Shown here: positions 8,652 to 16,236 of the stretch, piece after piece | How positions within the stretch are numbered: position 1 is the first letter of the stretch | How the letters are laid out: every line of letters starts with the position of its first letter | Source: Thermodesulfobacteriota bacterium | GTDB lineage: Bacteria; Desulfobacterota; WTBG01; CAIYCZ01; CAIRTM01 | Reading direction: 5' to 3' | Assembly (NCBI GenBank): GCA_028278025.1 | Contig: JANQFE010000042.1 | Coordinates: 1 to 48,288 of the forward strand | DNA: 48,288 nucleotides | Notes under the pieces: model-generated | The model's database searches: none | What the model was told of the DNA's origin: nothing | What the model saw: the letters and a program-made list of their open reading frames with translations, nothing else | Program-made: the position numbers and the translations under genes

Positions 8652-9116
8652 ATGAACCATAACAAACAGAACAGCCAGGAGATTTCCCAGATACTCTACA
8701 TGGGATTACAGAAGATATTACGAACCCTTGATTTTAGTAAAACCCTTCAGGGTAAAGTCCCTTCAATCAGTGTTTCCCAGATGCGCATACTTTCACTTTT
8801 TAATGAGCAGGAGGTGCTGCATATATCCGAAATCAGCAGTGCCCTGGGCCTTTCAATTCAAAATGTAAATAACATAGTGCGTCGGCTTGAAGATGCTGAC
8901 TATGTCAAACGAACACCAAACAAAGAAAACAAACGATTTTCAGATATTACCTTAACAACCAATGGTAAAAGAAAATTTAATTCCTTTCGTTCTCGGCAGC
9001 TTGCGACTATGGATCTTTTTTTTAACCGGTTAGATTCTGGGGAAAAAGCAGACTTAATTGAATCAATTCAGCGTGCTGCTTCAATTCTGGAAAAAGCATC
9101 ACAGAGATCAGAATAG
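8652..9116 (+). CDS. MarR-family transcriptional regulator 1
   Basis: A 154-residue winged-helix protein. The pattern VLHISEISSALGLSIQNVNN followed by IVRRLEDADYVKRTPNKENKR is the MarR helix-turn-helix and wing; DITLTTNGKRKF is the usual TxxG wing end, flanked by dimerisation helices. It is the first gene of the operon running to 17493 and has a strong palindrome just upstream, so autoregulation is likely. The inducer is unknown; many MarR proteins respond to small aromatic ligands, metals or haem-like molecules. The ATG at 8652 follows AAGGAATTCAC (8640-8650), a usable ribosome binding site. Confidence 0.88.
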   Translation: MNHNKQNSQEISQILYMGLQKILRTLDFSKTLQGKVPSISVSQMRILSLFNEQEVLHISEISSALGLSIQNVNNIVRRLEDADYVKRTPNKENKRFSDITLTTNGKRKFNSFRSRQLATMDLFFNRLDSGEKADLIESIQRAASILEKASQRSE

Positions 9117-9156
9117 GGCAAACTGCTTGGTCTTTTTTACATAAAGGAGTCAGTCT

Positions 9157-9936
9157 ATGAAACAGATGAAAGGTTTAGATTTCTGGGTCAAAAGTGCAGT
9201 CTGGTTTGAGCTGATCATTCCCGGGTATTTTTTCGGTAAAACTTTCGGGACTGCTGATGCCAAGTACCGCGTACTTGATGAGTTTATGTATCCTCCAGTG
9301 TTTATCAAGCTCTGCAGTTATTTTAGAGATATGCCGTCTGCCGAATACTACTATACCGGTCGGTTCCTGGGAGTTATCGTAGGGGCCATGCTGGGGGTGC
9401 TGCTGGCAATGCTGGTAGGAGTTTTTTATAAATGGGTGCTGAAAGACTGGGCCTATGCCAAGGCTGCCCGCATCGGATCGCTGGCCTTTATCCTGATTGC
9501 ACTGCTGACCGGGTTTATGTCTGATTTTTTCAATGAGAATATAGGCATGGCCCTGCGCATTGAGGAAAAAGCGCCTGATGAGCAGGTGGGCAGATACCTG
9601 ACGCAGGATTACGGGGGCTTTGAAAAGGGAACCAAGGTCACCGAGCAGAATGCCCATCTGCTTGAGTATTACGGCACTGTCAAGGCCAACAATCCTGATG
9701 GCGCACGAGGCTGGTGGATCGGCTCAATTATATTTATGTATACCTGGTTCATACTCTACTTCCTGTGTGCACACCGCTTATTTAAACGCAACAAGGTACC
9801 TCGTAAAGCGTACTTTAAACTGCAGATGGTGAACTTTGGGGCCCTGCTTATTTACCTGAGAATGGGTTTTGGAATTTCGTTTGAAGAATACCATTTCATC
9901 ATAACCCGGGCACCATATCTTTTTGGAGGGATGTAA
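9157..9936 (+). CDS. unrecognised integral membrane protein of the tetrapyrrole locus
   Basis: A 259-residue protein that I do not recognise. It has about five hydrophobic segments: roughly residues 11-28, 68-92 (GVIVGAMLGVLLAMLVGVFY), 107-125 (SLAFILIALLTGF), 188-208 (IGSIIFMYTWFILYFLCAH) and 222-240. A hydrophilic loop (about 125-185), rich in acidic residues and glycine, lies between segments three and four and would be exported or cytosolic depending on topology. No cysteine clusters or nucleotide motifs are seen. It lies two bases before the NapH-like iron-sulphur gene, so it may be that protein's membrane partner in an electron-transfer module. AAAGGAG at 9143-9149 fixes the start. Confidence 0.75.
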   Translation: MKQMKGLDFWVKSAVWFELIIPGYFFGKTFGTADAKYRVLDEFMYPPVFIKLCSYFRDMPSAEYYYTGRFLGVIVGAMLGVLLAMLVGVFYKWVLKDWAYAKAARIGSLAFILIALLTGFMSDFFNENIGMALRIEEKAPDEQVGRYLTQDYGGFEKGTKVTEQNAHLLEYYGTVKANNPDGARGWWIGSIIFMYTWFILYFLCAHRLFKRNKVPRKAYFKLQMVNFGALLIYLRMGFGISFEEYHFIITRAPYLFGGM

Positions 9937-9937
9937 T

Positions 9938-11530
9938 ATGAATTTCGGGGCTTTTGCAAACCGTGACGATTTCATGCGGCACGTGCGTAACATGGCCGGT
10001 ATGGGCCTTATTCTGTATCTCTGGGGAATCTTTACCGGGTATGTTCCCAACTGGACCTGTGTGATGATTGCCATTGCGGCTTTAACGCTTCAGTTTGCCG
10101 ACTATTTCTACGGCAGAACCAGAGGAGCAGGATATTTCTGGATATATCTTGCAATAACCGGGTTTTCGAACTTCTTTCCATTCCAGTTTCCGCCCGACCA
10201 GGAGACCTGGAAGATCCAGACCAATGAAATAATTGCCTGGGAATACGGCGGGCAGGGTACCCCCCTGTTTGCCGGAGCAGGATTGATTATCGCTCTGCCG
10301 ATTGTCCTGTATACAACTTATATAGCTATTCGACTTTTAAAAACACCGCCTGACCCTGAGTGTAAAGCAAGAAAGACCGTAGCCACAAAGCGCTGGCGGA
10401 TCTTTTTTCAGAGCAGCATGTTTTGTTGGTATCTTGTTATATTTGCCTATGGCATGACTGCCCGTCCGATCGAGAATCCGGAGCTGCTCTTCTGGGCAAT
10501 GGCCATGCTGCTGGGTTCGTTGCTGCTGCCGTTTTTTATCGGGCGGTGGTTTTGCGGCTGGATGTGTCCGGTTGGGACCTTCCAAGACGGCATCTGGCGT
10601 TTTTTCAATTTTAAAGGCATCAAAATTTCAGAAAAATTTAAATCGAATATCAATAGAATCTATGTCCCGGCAACCATGCTGGTCTTTATTATTGTCTGTT
10701 ATACGTTTGAACGAGTTTTCCAGCTGGCCTCCTCAGCTGAAATGATACGCGACCCGGATTGGGCCACGCTATGGAAACCGATGGTGTGGACCAAGGTGCT
10801 CACAAACGGAATGTTTATCGGCTCGATTCTTTTTGCCTACCGGATATACTGCCGCTATTTCTGCTGGTATATCGGCTACCGGGTTGCGCTGGGACAGCCG
10901 GCGCTCTACCGTGTTCCTTTCATGACCGAACGCTGCCGGATCTGTCCGGACTGTGAGCCGGAAAGAAAATGTGTCATGGGCTTCCAGTTTCAGTCTGTAC
11001 CGGAGCACGAGGAGGAGCTTTCTATTCGCAACCTCAAGGAAGTGCCGGTCAACTGCAATCTATGTTATGAATGCCGAGATACCTGCCCGCACGGAGCTTT
11101 TAGAAAAAATATTAAACGCATTAATGTTATTCCGGAGCGCTGCATCGGGTGCCGGTTATGTGAGCTGGCCTGCTCGGGCGGACGCCTAGGCGTTTTTGAT
11201 CCGGCCCGTTCCAATATTCAGATAGAAATGGAGGGAACCCCGGAGCTGCCGGTACCTAAAATCAAGAATACCTGTGATGCCTGTAATGGCGATCCCAAAT
11301 GTATTAAAGTATGTCCTGCACGGGTGATTATCTGGGATAAAGAAGGCCTACGTAAAGATATTAAGATACTTCGGCCGGGTAAGCTAAAACAGCTTTGGCA
11401 GAAAATGAACCCCTTTTCCAAGCAACCGCCATCGTGTCCGACACCCTGCGGGGCCTATCCGGCAGGCTGTCCAACCTGTGAGGTGCATCAGCAAAACCAG
11501 GAAACGCAAGCACAAGGAGAAGTCGCATGA
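9938..11530 (+). CDS. NapH/CcoG-like membrane polyferredoxin
   Basis: A 530-residue protein. The N-terminal half has about six membrane segments; between them sits RWFCGWMCPVG (about residue 206), the CxxxCP motif typical of NapH, RdxB/CcoG and NosR proteins, echoed later by YCRYFCWYIG. The C-terminal half carries many cysteines: CRICPDC, CNLCYECRDTCPHG (4Fe-4S), CIGCRLCELACSGG (4Fe-4S) and CDACNGDPKCIKVCPA, then a proline/cysteine-rich tail. It probably passes electrons across or along the membrane between a quinol and soluble iron-sulphur or flavin proteins. ATG 9938 is preferred over an in-frame TTG at 9923 because GGAGGG at 9925-9930 serves it. The end overlaps the AOR gene (ATGA), so the two products are probably partners. 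Confidence 0.88.
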   Translation: MNFGAFANRDDFMRHVRNMAGMGLILYLWGIFTGYVPNWTCVMIAIAALTLQFADYFYGRTRGAGYFWIYLAITGFSNFFPFQFPPDQETWKIQTNEIIAWEYGGQGTPLFAGAGLIIALPIVLYTTYIAIRLLKTPPDPECKARKTVATKRWRIFFQSSMFCWYLVIFAYGMTARPIENPELLFWAMAMLLGSLLLPFFIGRWFCGWMCPVGTFQDGIWRFFNFKGIKISEKFKSNINRIYVPATMLVFIIVCYTFERVFQLASSAEMIRDPDWATLWKPMVWTKVLTNGMFIGSILFAYRIYCRYFCWYIGYRVALGQPALYRVPFMTERCRICPDCEPERKCVMGFQFQSVPEHEEELSIRNLKEVPVNCNLCYECRDTCPHGAFRKNIKRINVIPERCIGCRLCELACSGGRLGVFDPARSNIQIEMEGTPELPVPKIKNTCDACNGDPKCIKVCPARVIIWDKEGLRKDIKILRPGKLKQLWQKMNPFSKQPPSCPTPCGAYPAGCPTCEVHQQNQETQAQGEVA

Positions 11531-13419
11531 GCCCTGCAAAGCTTTTTAAAGGATATACCAGAAAACTGGTGCGGGTTAACCTTACCTATAAAAAGATTAC
11601 GATCGAAGAAATTCCGAACGGTCAACTGCTGAAATATATCGGCGGGGCCGGGCTTGCGGCGCGGATGCTCTATGATGAGCTTGAGCCGGGCATAGATCCC
11701 CTATCACACCGCAACAAGGTAATTTTTCTGGCCGGGCCGCTGGCCGGCACTATCGCCCCGACCGGCAGCCGTGTCGGGGCCTATACAAAATCCCCGATGA
11801 CCGCAGGCTTCTTTCATTCTTCAGCCGGCGGTAATTTCGCCGCGGAACTGAAGTATGCTGGTTTTGACGGTGCGGTGATTGAAGGCAAAAGTGAAAAACC
11901 TGTGTATCTTTTTATTAACAATGGAACTGCAGCATTGCGGGATGCAGCCCATATTTGGGGGGAGCGTACCTACCGGGCCCATACGCTGCTCAAGCATGAT
12001 ATCGGAGATGAGGCTGCCCAGATTGCTGTTATCGGTCCGGCTGGTGAACGCCTGGTCAGATTTGCCTCTGTAATAGCCGGGGGAAGGGCGCTTGGCCGGG
12101 GTGGTCTTGGTGCGGTACTGGGATCAAAGAAATTAAAAGGTATTGCTGTCAGAGGAACCGGCACAGTTGAAGCACATGACATGGAGGCAACGCTTAAAAA
12201 GACCCAGGAGCTTATTCATATTATGCGCGGCAATCCCTCAACCGGCCAGGTACTGCCCAGGTTCGGCACACCCGTGCTGGTAAATGCCAATAACAGTTTG
12301 GGGGTTTTCGGGGCGCGTAACTGGCAAACAGAAACATTTGAAGGCGCAGAGGGCCTATGTGCTGAAACCATGCGCGAGAAGATTGTTGTCAGGGATAAGG
12401 CCTGCTTTGCCTGCCCGATCGGCTGCAGCAAATATACTGAAATCCCGGAAGGGCCCTATGAAGGCTCTGCAGTTGAGGGGCCTGAATATGAAAATATTTT
12501 TTCACTTGGTTCAATGTGCGGCCACAGCTCAATTGAAACGGTAGCCGCTGCAGAGCGTGAATGTGATGATCTGGGAATGGATGCAATCGAGACCGGCGTG
12601 TCAATTTCATTTACAATGGAGGCCTGTGAAAAGGGTATCCTCACCGAGGAAGATACGGATGGGCTTAATGTTGTTTTCGGCAATGCGGATATTATTATGC
12701 CCATGGTTCGAAAAATCGGCATGCGTGAAGGCTTTGGCGATGTTCTGGCAGAAGGGGTCAAACGGGCTGCAGATAAAATCGGTAAAGGCTCCGAAGCGTT
12801 TGCCATGCAGAATAAAGGCATGACGTTTGCCGGCCACTCGGCCCGGGGATTGCCGGGTTTCGCCCTGGGATATGCAACAGGGCCCCGCGGTGCTTCTCAC
12901 CATGACAGCCGGCCGACCGGTGAACGGGCCGGTATTGTACCGCGGGAAACAATAGAGGGTAAGCCGTGCTATACGGTTAATGTCAATCACCTTATGATTT
13001 TACTGGACTCAATGATTGCCTGTCACCTGGCCGAGGCGGTCTGGGGCCCGGTGGAAATCAACCAGCATGTTGTTGATATACTGAACACTGTCACGGGAAT
13101 GGATATTACCCTGGAAGAGGCCCATGAGACTGCCGAGCGAATCTGGAATGTTATCAGAGCGTTTTCAATTCGCGAGGGCGCTAGAAGAAAAGAAGATACT
13201 CTTCCCCAGCGGTTTCTTTTCGAGCCCATCCCGGATGGACCTTCAAAAGGCATGGTCATAACTGCAGAAGTGCTCGAGCAGATGAAGGACGAATACTATG
13301 ACATCAGGGGCTGGGATCGCACAACCGGCATTCCTTTGCCGGAGCATCTTATAAAACTTGACCTGCCCGGTATTGCAGAAGATATGCGCAGCATACTTTC
13401 CAGTGAGAAGGGGGTGTAA
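11527..13419 (+). CDS. aldehyde:ferredoxin oxidoreductase-family tungsten/molybdenum enzyme
   Basis: A 630-residue protein of full length for the AOR family. The N-terminal domain opens with YTRKLVRVNLTYKKI and includes GGAGLAARMLYDEL and SAGGNFAAELKYAGFD, typical pterin-binding elements. The 4Fe-4S ligands are visible as CFACPIGC (Cys293, Cys296, Cys300) and Cys499 in DSMIACHLAEAVWG, at nearly the same positions as in the Pyrococcus enzyme. DDLGMDAIETG is another pterin-binding motif. Family members bind a tungstopterin and oxidise aldehydes or reduce acids with ferredoxin, but many AOR paralogues have unknown substrates. Start overlaps the polyferredoxin gene, and the next gene starts two bases after its stop. 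In this locus it may supply or accept low-potential electrons, or modify a tetrapyrrole side chain; this is inference. Confidence 0.9.
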   Translation: MSPAKLFKGYTRKLVRVNLTYKKITIEEIPNGQLLKYIGGAGLAARMLYDELEPGIDPLSHRNKVIFLAGPLAGTIAPTGSRVGAYTKSPMTAGFFHSSAGGNFAAELKYAGFDGAVIEGKSEKPVYLFINNGTAALRDAAHIWGERTYRAHTLLKHDIGDEAAQIAVIGPAGERLVRFASVIAGGRALGRGGLGAVLGSKKLKGIAVRGTGTVEAHDMEATLKKTQELIHIMRGNPSTGQVLPRFGTPVLVNANNSLGVFGARNWQTETFEGAEGLCAETMREKIVVRDKACFACPIGCSKYTEIPEGPYEGSAVEGPEYENIFSLGSMCGHSSIETVAAAERECDDLGMDAIETGVSISFTMEACEKGILTEEDTDGLNVVFGNADIIMPMVRKIGMREGFGDVLAEGVKRAADKIGKGSEAFAMQNKGMTFAGHSARGLPGFALGYATGPRGASHHDSRPTGERAGIVPRETIEGKPCYTVNVNHLMILLDSMIACHLAEAVWGPVEINQHVVDILNTVTGMDITLEEAHETAERIWNVIRAFSIREGARRKEDTLPQRFLFEPIPDGPSKGMVITAEVLEQMKDEYYDIRGWDRTTGIPLPEHLIKLDLPGIAEDMRSILSSEKGV

Positions 13420-13421
13420 AG

Positions 13422-14837
13422 ATGAAAAAAATTTGGTTAATTCTCCTTGGTTTAATTATTGCAATTGCAATCAACAGCGCGTTTTCAACCAAACAGGATG
13501 ACATGCACTACCGGAAATATCTGCATCAGGATAAGAAAATAGAGGGCAAAGCAGGTGTGCTGCTTACCATCCTGGGGCAGCCGGAGTACTATGAATTTGA
13601 GTTTTTTGACAAGTATCTAACTCAAATTTTTGAGAATGCATTTCCCCCGGCGCTTCAGCTTCTTATCATGGGTGACGGGGGCACCGTGCTGATGGATCCA
13701 GAGCGCCTTGATGCCTCAGAGGAGTTTTCTCCGACAAAACTTATTGACTGCTATGGCAGTGAGGTCAATGAAGAAGGGGAGCCCTATGTTGACTTGGAGG
13801 TGGAATGGGTAGCGCCGCGCGAAGAAGACTCCCCGGGGCATTTTCTCTGGAAAGAGCACAAGAACGAGCACATTGACATTGTAGAAAAAGTTTCAATTAA
13901 AATTTATGCGTCCTATTACGAGCGTATGCCGCAGAAAAAAATCCCGTTTATGCACCAGCACAAGGCCATGATAAAGGATCTTGAGGAACTGCTGGCAAAA
14001 GAATTTCCCGGGGTTCCCGTACGCTGGGCGCTGTCCATGTACCCGGAAACAATCGAAGAGGCCGTGGATGAGCTGATTCATGCAAAGGTGGATACGATTG
14101 TAGCTTTTGATTATTTTCATGTCTATTCATCGTTGGAAGAATTCAACTCGCTTTTTAAAGAGATTAAAGATGCTGTTGCGGAGCGGGCCAAGGTAGTCTT
14201 TACACCATTTCCCAGTGCCTATGCATCTTACCGCAAAGCATATGTCATTATGGCTGAAGACGAGATACTGCCCCTGCCGAAAGAAGACAAGAAGCTGGTG
14301 ATCCTTACCCGGCACGGATTTCCGGATATTTCCGGCGAGCCGTACCCGGAACTTGCCCGTGTTTTTTATAAGAATACGAAAATGGAAGCGGATGCCGTCC
14401 TGGCCGGTACCAACACCCTGGTTGTCCTGGCTGATACGGATTTTGCCGGAGAGGACATGGATCCGGATGAAAAGCGCCTTGCCAGCTTTGAGGCTCTGGA
14501 AATGGGGCTTGAAGACGAATATGATCATATTATATTTATCATGGTCGATTTTCTGAGTGAGAATACGGATACACTCTTTGCTCACCCGGCCGAATCCCTG
14601 GAGCCGCTGCATTTTGCATACAAGGATGAAGTGCCCTATTATGATTTCGATAAACCCTTTCGACTGGAGCTGCAGCATGGCAAAACCCGGGTTGTCAGTG
14701 CCGGGTGTCCGGTCGGTGATCGCTACCGCCCCCACCTGTCGCAAGGGGTATTTGAAGCAATTGCAACAGTCCTGCGGGAGGAACCCTGGCCGGAGCTGAT
14801 TCTTGAGGAGGAAGAAAAGAAGGAGGCCATGTTTTAA
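13422..14837 (+). CDS. membrane-anchored ferrochelatase-fold protein (paralogue B)
   Basis: A 471-residue paralogue of the protein at 7031-8485. Residues 4-22 (WLILLGLIIAIAINSAF) are a single anchor or uncleaved signal. Shared with A are the overall layout, the EFSPTKLID / EFTPTKLVD block, the VILTRHGFPDI box (His298, matching the catalytic histidine of HemH) and the FLSENTDTLFAHP box, with Asp383 in the place of the catalytic glutamate. The pair EN(S/T)DTLF is conserved in both, which argues that the aspartate is functional. The N-terminal half is richer in acidic residues than A, and the C-terminus ends in a charged Glu/Lys tail. It sits inside the AOR operon, unlike A. Likely a metal-tetrapyrrole chelatase or dechelatase outside the membrane; direction and metal unknown. 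GGGGG at 13410-13414 supports the start. Confidence 0.7.
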   Translation: MKKIWLILLGLIIAIAINSAFSTKQDDMHYRKYLHQDKKIEGKAGVLLTILGQPEYYEFEFFDKYLTQIFENAFPPALQLLIMGDGGTVLMDPERLDASEEFSPTKLIDCYGSEVNEEGEPYVDLEVEWVAPREEDSPGHFLWKEHKNEHIDIVEKVSIKIYASYYERMPQKKIPFMHQHKAMIKDLEELLAKEFPGVPVRWALSMYPETIEEAVDELIHAKVDTIVAFDYFHVYSSLEEFNSLFKEIKDAVAERAKVVFTPFPSAYASYRKAYVIMAEDEILPLPKEDKKLVILTRHGFPDISGEPYPELARVFYKNTKMEADAVLAGTNTLVVLADTDFAGEDMDPDEKRLASFEALEMGLEDEYDHIIFIMVDFLSENTDTLFAHPAESLEPLHFAYKDEVPYYDFDKPFRLELQHGKTRVVSAGCPVGDRYRPHLSQGVFEAIATVLREEPWPELILEEEEKKEAMF

Positions 14838-14919
14838 AAAAAGTGCCTAAAGTGAGCTAAAATGCCTAGAATTCAAAGTTGAAAGATTCTGGTTAATTCT
14901 TATTAGAAAAGGGAGTATT

Positions 14920-15540
14920 ATGAATATTATTAAGATTTTACTATCATCAAAAACTGTTTTTTTTATTATGATTAATGTTTTATTGAGCACTTCTGTTTTA
15001 TATGCGCAGGAGGCGGATATGGGCAAAACACTTATCCTCTATTATTCTCTGACCGGTAATACCAGGGCAGGCTGTGAGGCCCTGCAGCAGGAACTCTCGG
15101 CTGACATTCTGGAAATACGCGATCTTAAAAACCGTACCGGGGGCTGGGGGTTTTTTCGCGCTGCAATAGGATCACTTTTCGGTGTGCATACAAAAATAGA
15201 GCCGAAAAATCCGGATATGTCAGGCTATGCCAACCTGATCATCGGCTCTCCAATCTGGACGGGTAAATTGAGCATTGCTATACGGACATTTATTGATGAG
15301 AACCGTTTTGATGGTAAGAAAGTAATAATCTACACGACGACAAATGCTTACGAAAAAGAAAAGTATAAAGAAAAAAGCCGTAATCTGGTACGCGAGGCCG
15401 GTGGTGAAGTAGTCGGTTATTACCAGGTGCTGGCCCGGGAGGAAATTGATGGGGAGAAAGTGGAGCGGAGCAAACAGCAGATTGTTGAAGACACTATGAG
15501 CTTCATGCCTGAAATTAAAAAGGCATTTGCATTGCAATAA
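14920..15540 (+). CDS. exported flavodoxin-like protein 1, with possible second start
   Basis: A 206-residue protein. Residues 1-29 look like a signal peptide (hydrophobic VFFIMINVLLSTSV, then LYAQ). The mature part is a flavodoxin: LILYYSLTGNTRAGC is the FMN-phosphate loop, LIIGSPIWTGKLS the 50s/60s loop near the isoalloxazine ring, and GKKVIIYTTTNAY a core strand. GGWGFFRAAIGSLFGVHTKI is an insertion shared with the next gene. The family includes flavodoxins, WrbA and the HemG/BilS-type flavodoxins that act on tetrapyrroles. An internal in-frame ATG at 15019 has a better ribosome binding site than the first and would give a cytoplasmic form. It follows chelatase gene B by 82 bases. Confidence 0.8.
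   Translation: MNIIKILLSSKTVFFIMINVLLSTSVLYAQEADMGKTLILYYSLTGNTRAGCEALQQELSADILEIRDLKNRTGGWGFFRAAIGSLFGVHTKIEPKNPDMSGYANLIIGSPIWTGKLSIAIRTFIDENRFDGKKVIIYTTTNAYEKEKYKEKSRNLVREAGGEVVGYYQVLAREEIDGEKVERSKQQIVEDTMSFMPEIKKAFALQ
15008..15021 (+). promoter_or_regulatory. strong internal ribosome binding site inside the flavodoxin 1 gene
   Basis: AGGAGG at 15009-15014 stands 5 bases before the in-frame ATG at 15019-15021. Initiation here would remove the signal peptide and give MGKTLILYY..., a standard flavodoxin N-terminus. It may be a genuine second start or a relic of a cytoplasmic ancestor. Confidence 0.5.
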
Positions 15541-15585
15541 AGAAAAAAGCTTTTCTATGTGTAGGCAATTTTGGGAGGTATACGT

Positions 15586-16215
15586 ATGAATAACAACATA
15601 AGAAAAAAATATATAAAACTGTTGGGGTTAATAGTCCTGGCAAGTCTATCGATATGTTCAAGGTTATATGCAGTTGAACCCGTTCCTGAAAAATCATTAA
15701 TACTGTACTATTCACGCACGGGCAATACCAGAACGTACTGTGAGGTCATCCAAAAAACTCTGAACGCAGAGATAATAGAAATCAAAGACCTCAACAGTCG
15801 TCAGGGCGGCCTGGGGATTGTCGGAGGTATGCTCAAGACACTGCTGGGTATGCACACTGACATCGAACCGGAGAAGGTTGACCTTGCCCCCTATGAGGTG
15901 ATTATTATCGGTTCACCCATCTGGGCCTCAAAAGTAACACCGGCAATACGAACATTTATTGAGACCAACTCATTTAACGGTAAAAAGGTAATCATGTTTA
16001 ACACCTCGGATCTTTTTGTTGAGGAAAAATACCAGGAAAAGAATAAGGCCATGGTTCAGGCGGTCGGGGCAGATGTGATCGGCTATTTTCAGGTTAACGT
16101 GATGAAAGAGGTGGCTGGGGAAAAGGTTCCCAGAGATAAGGCTGAGGTTTTGAAAGATGCTCAAAAAGCTGCTGCAGAGATAGAAAAACGTGTGTCAGCA
16201 AAGGTTATTCAATAA
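15586..16215 (+). CDS. exported flavodoxin-like protein 2
   Basis: A 209-residue paralogue of the preceding flavodoxin, close enough to be a tandem duplication: both have the GxxxGxHT(K/D)IEP insertion, IIGSPIW(T/A)xK, AIRTFIxxN and the E(E/V)xGEKVxRxK block near the C-terminus. Residues 1-29 (lysine-rich start, LLGLIVLASLSICS, then LYAV) are a signal peptide, with a cysteine that might even serve as a lipobox-like residue. LILYYSRTGNTRTYC binds the FMN phosphate. ATG 15586 is preferred to a TTG at 15571 because GGGAGG at 15573-15578 serves it. Unlike its neighbour it has no internal methionine before the flavodoxin fold, which supports export of both. Confidence 0.8.
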   Translation: MNNNIRKKYIKLLGLIVLASLSICSRLYAVEPVPEKSLILYYSRTGNTRTYCEVIQKTLNAEIIEIKDLNSRQGGLGIVGGMLKTLLGMHTDIEPEKVDLAPYEVIIIGSPIWASKVTPAIRTFIETNSFNGKKVIMFNTSDLFVEEKYQEKNKAMVQAVGADVIGYFQVNVMKEVAGEKVPRDKAEVLKDAQKAAAEIEKRVSAKVIQ

Positions 16216-16236
16216 AGAGGGAGAATAATATTTATC

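Noticed and set aside
9175..9657. 160-codon frame opposite the 259-residue membrane protein
   Set aside because: Antisense shadow of a gene with a good ribosome binding site; composition unlike a protein.
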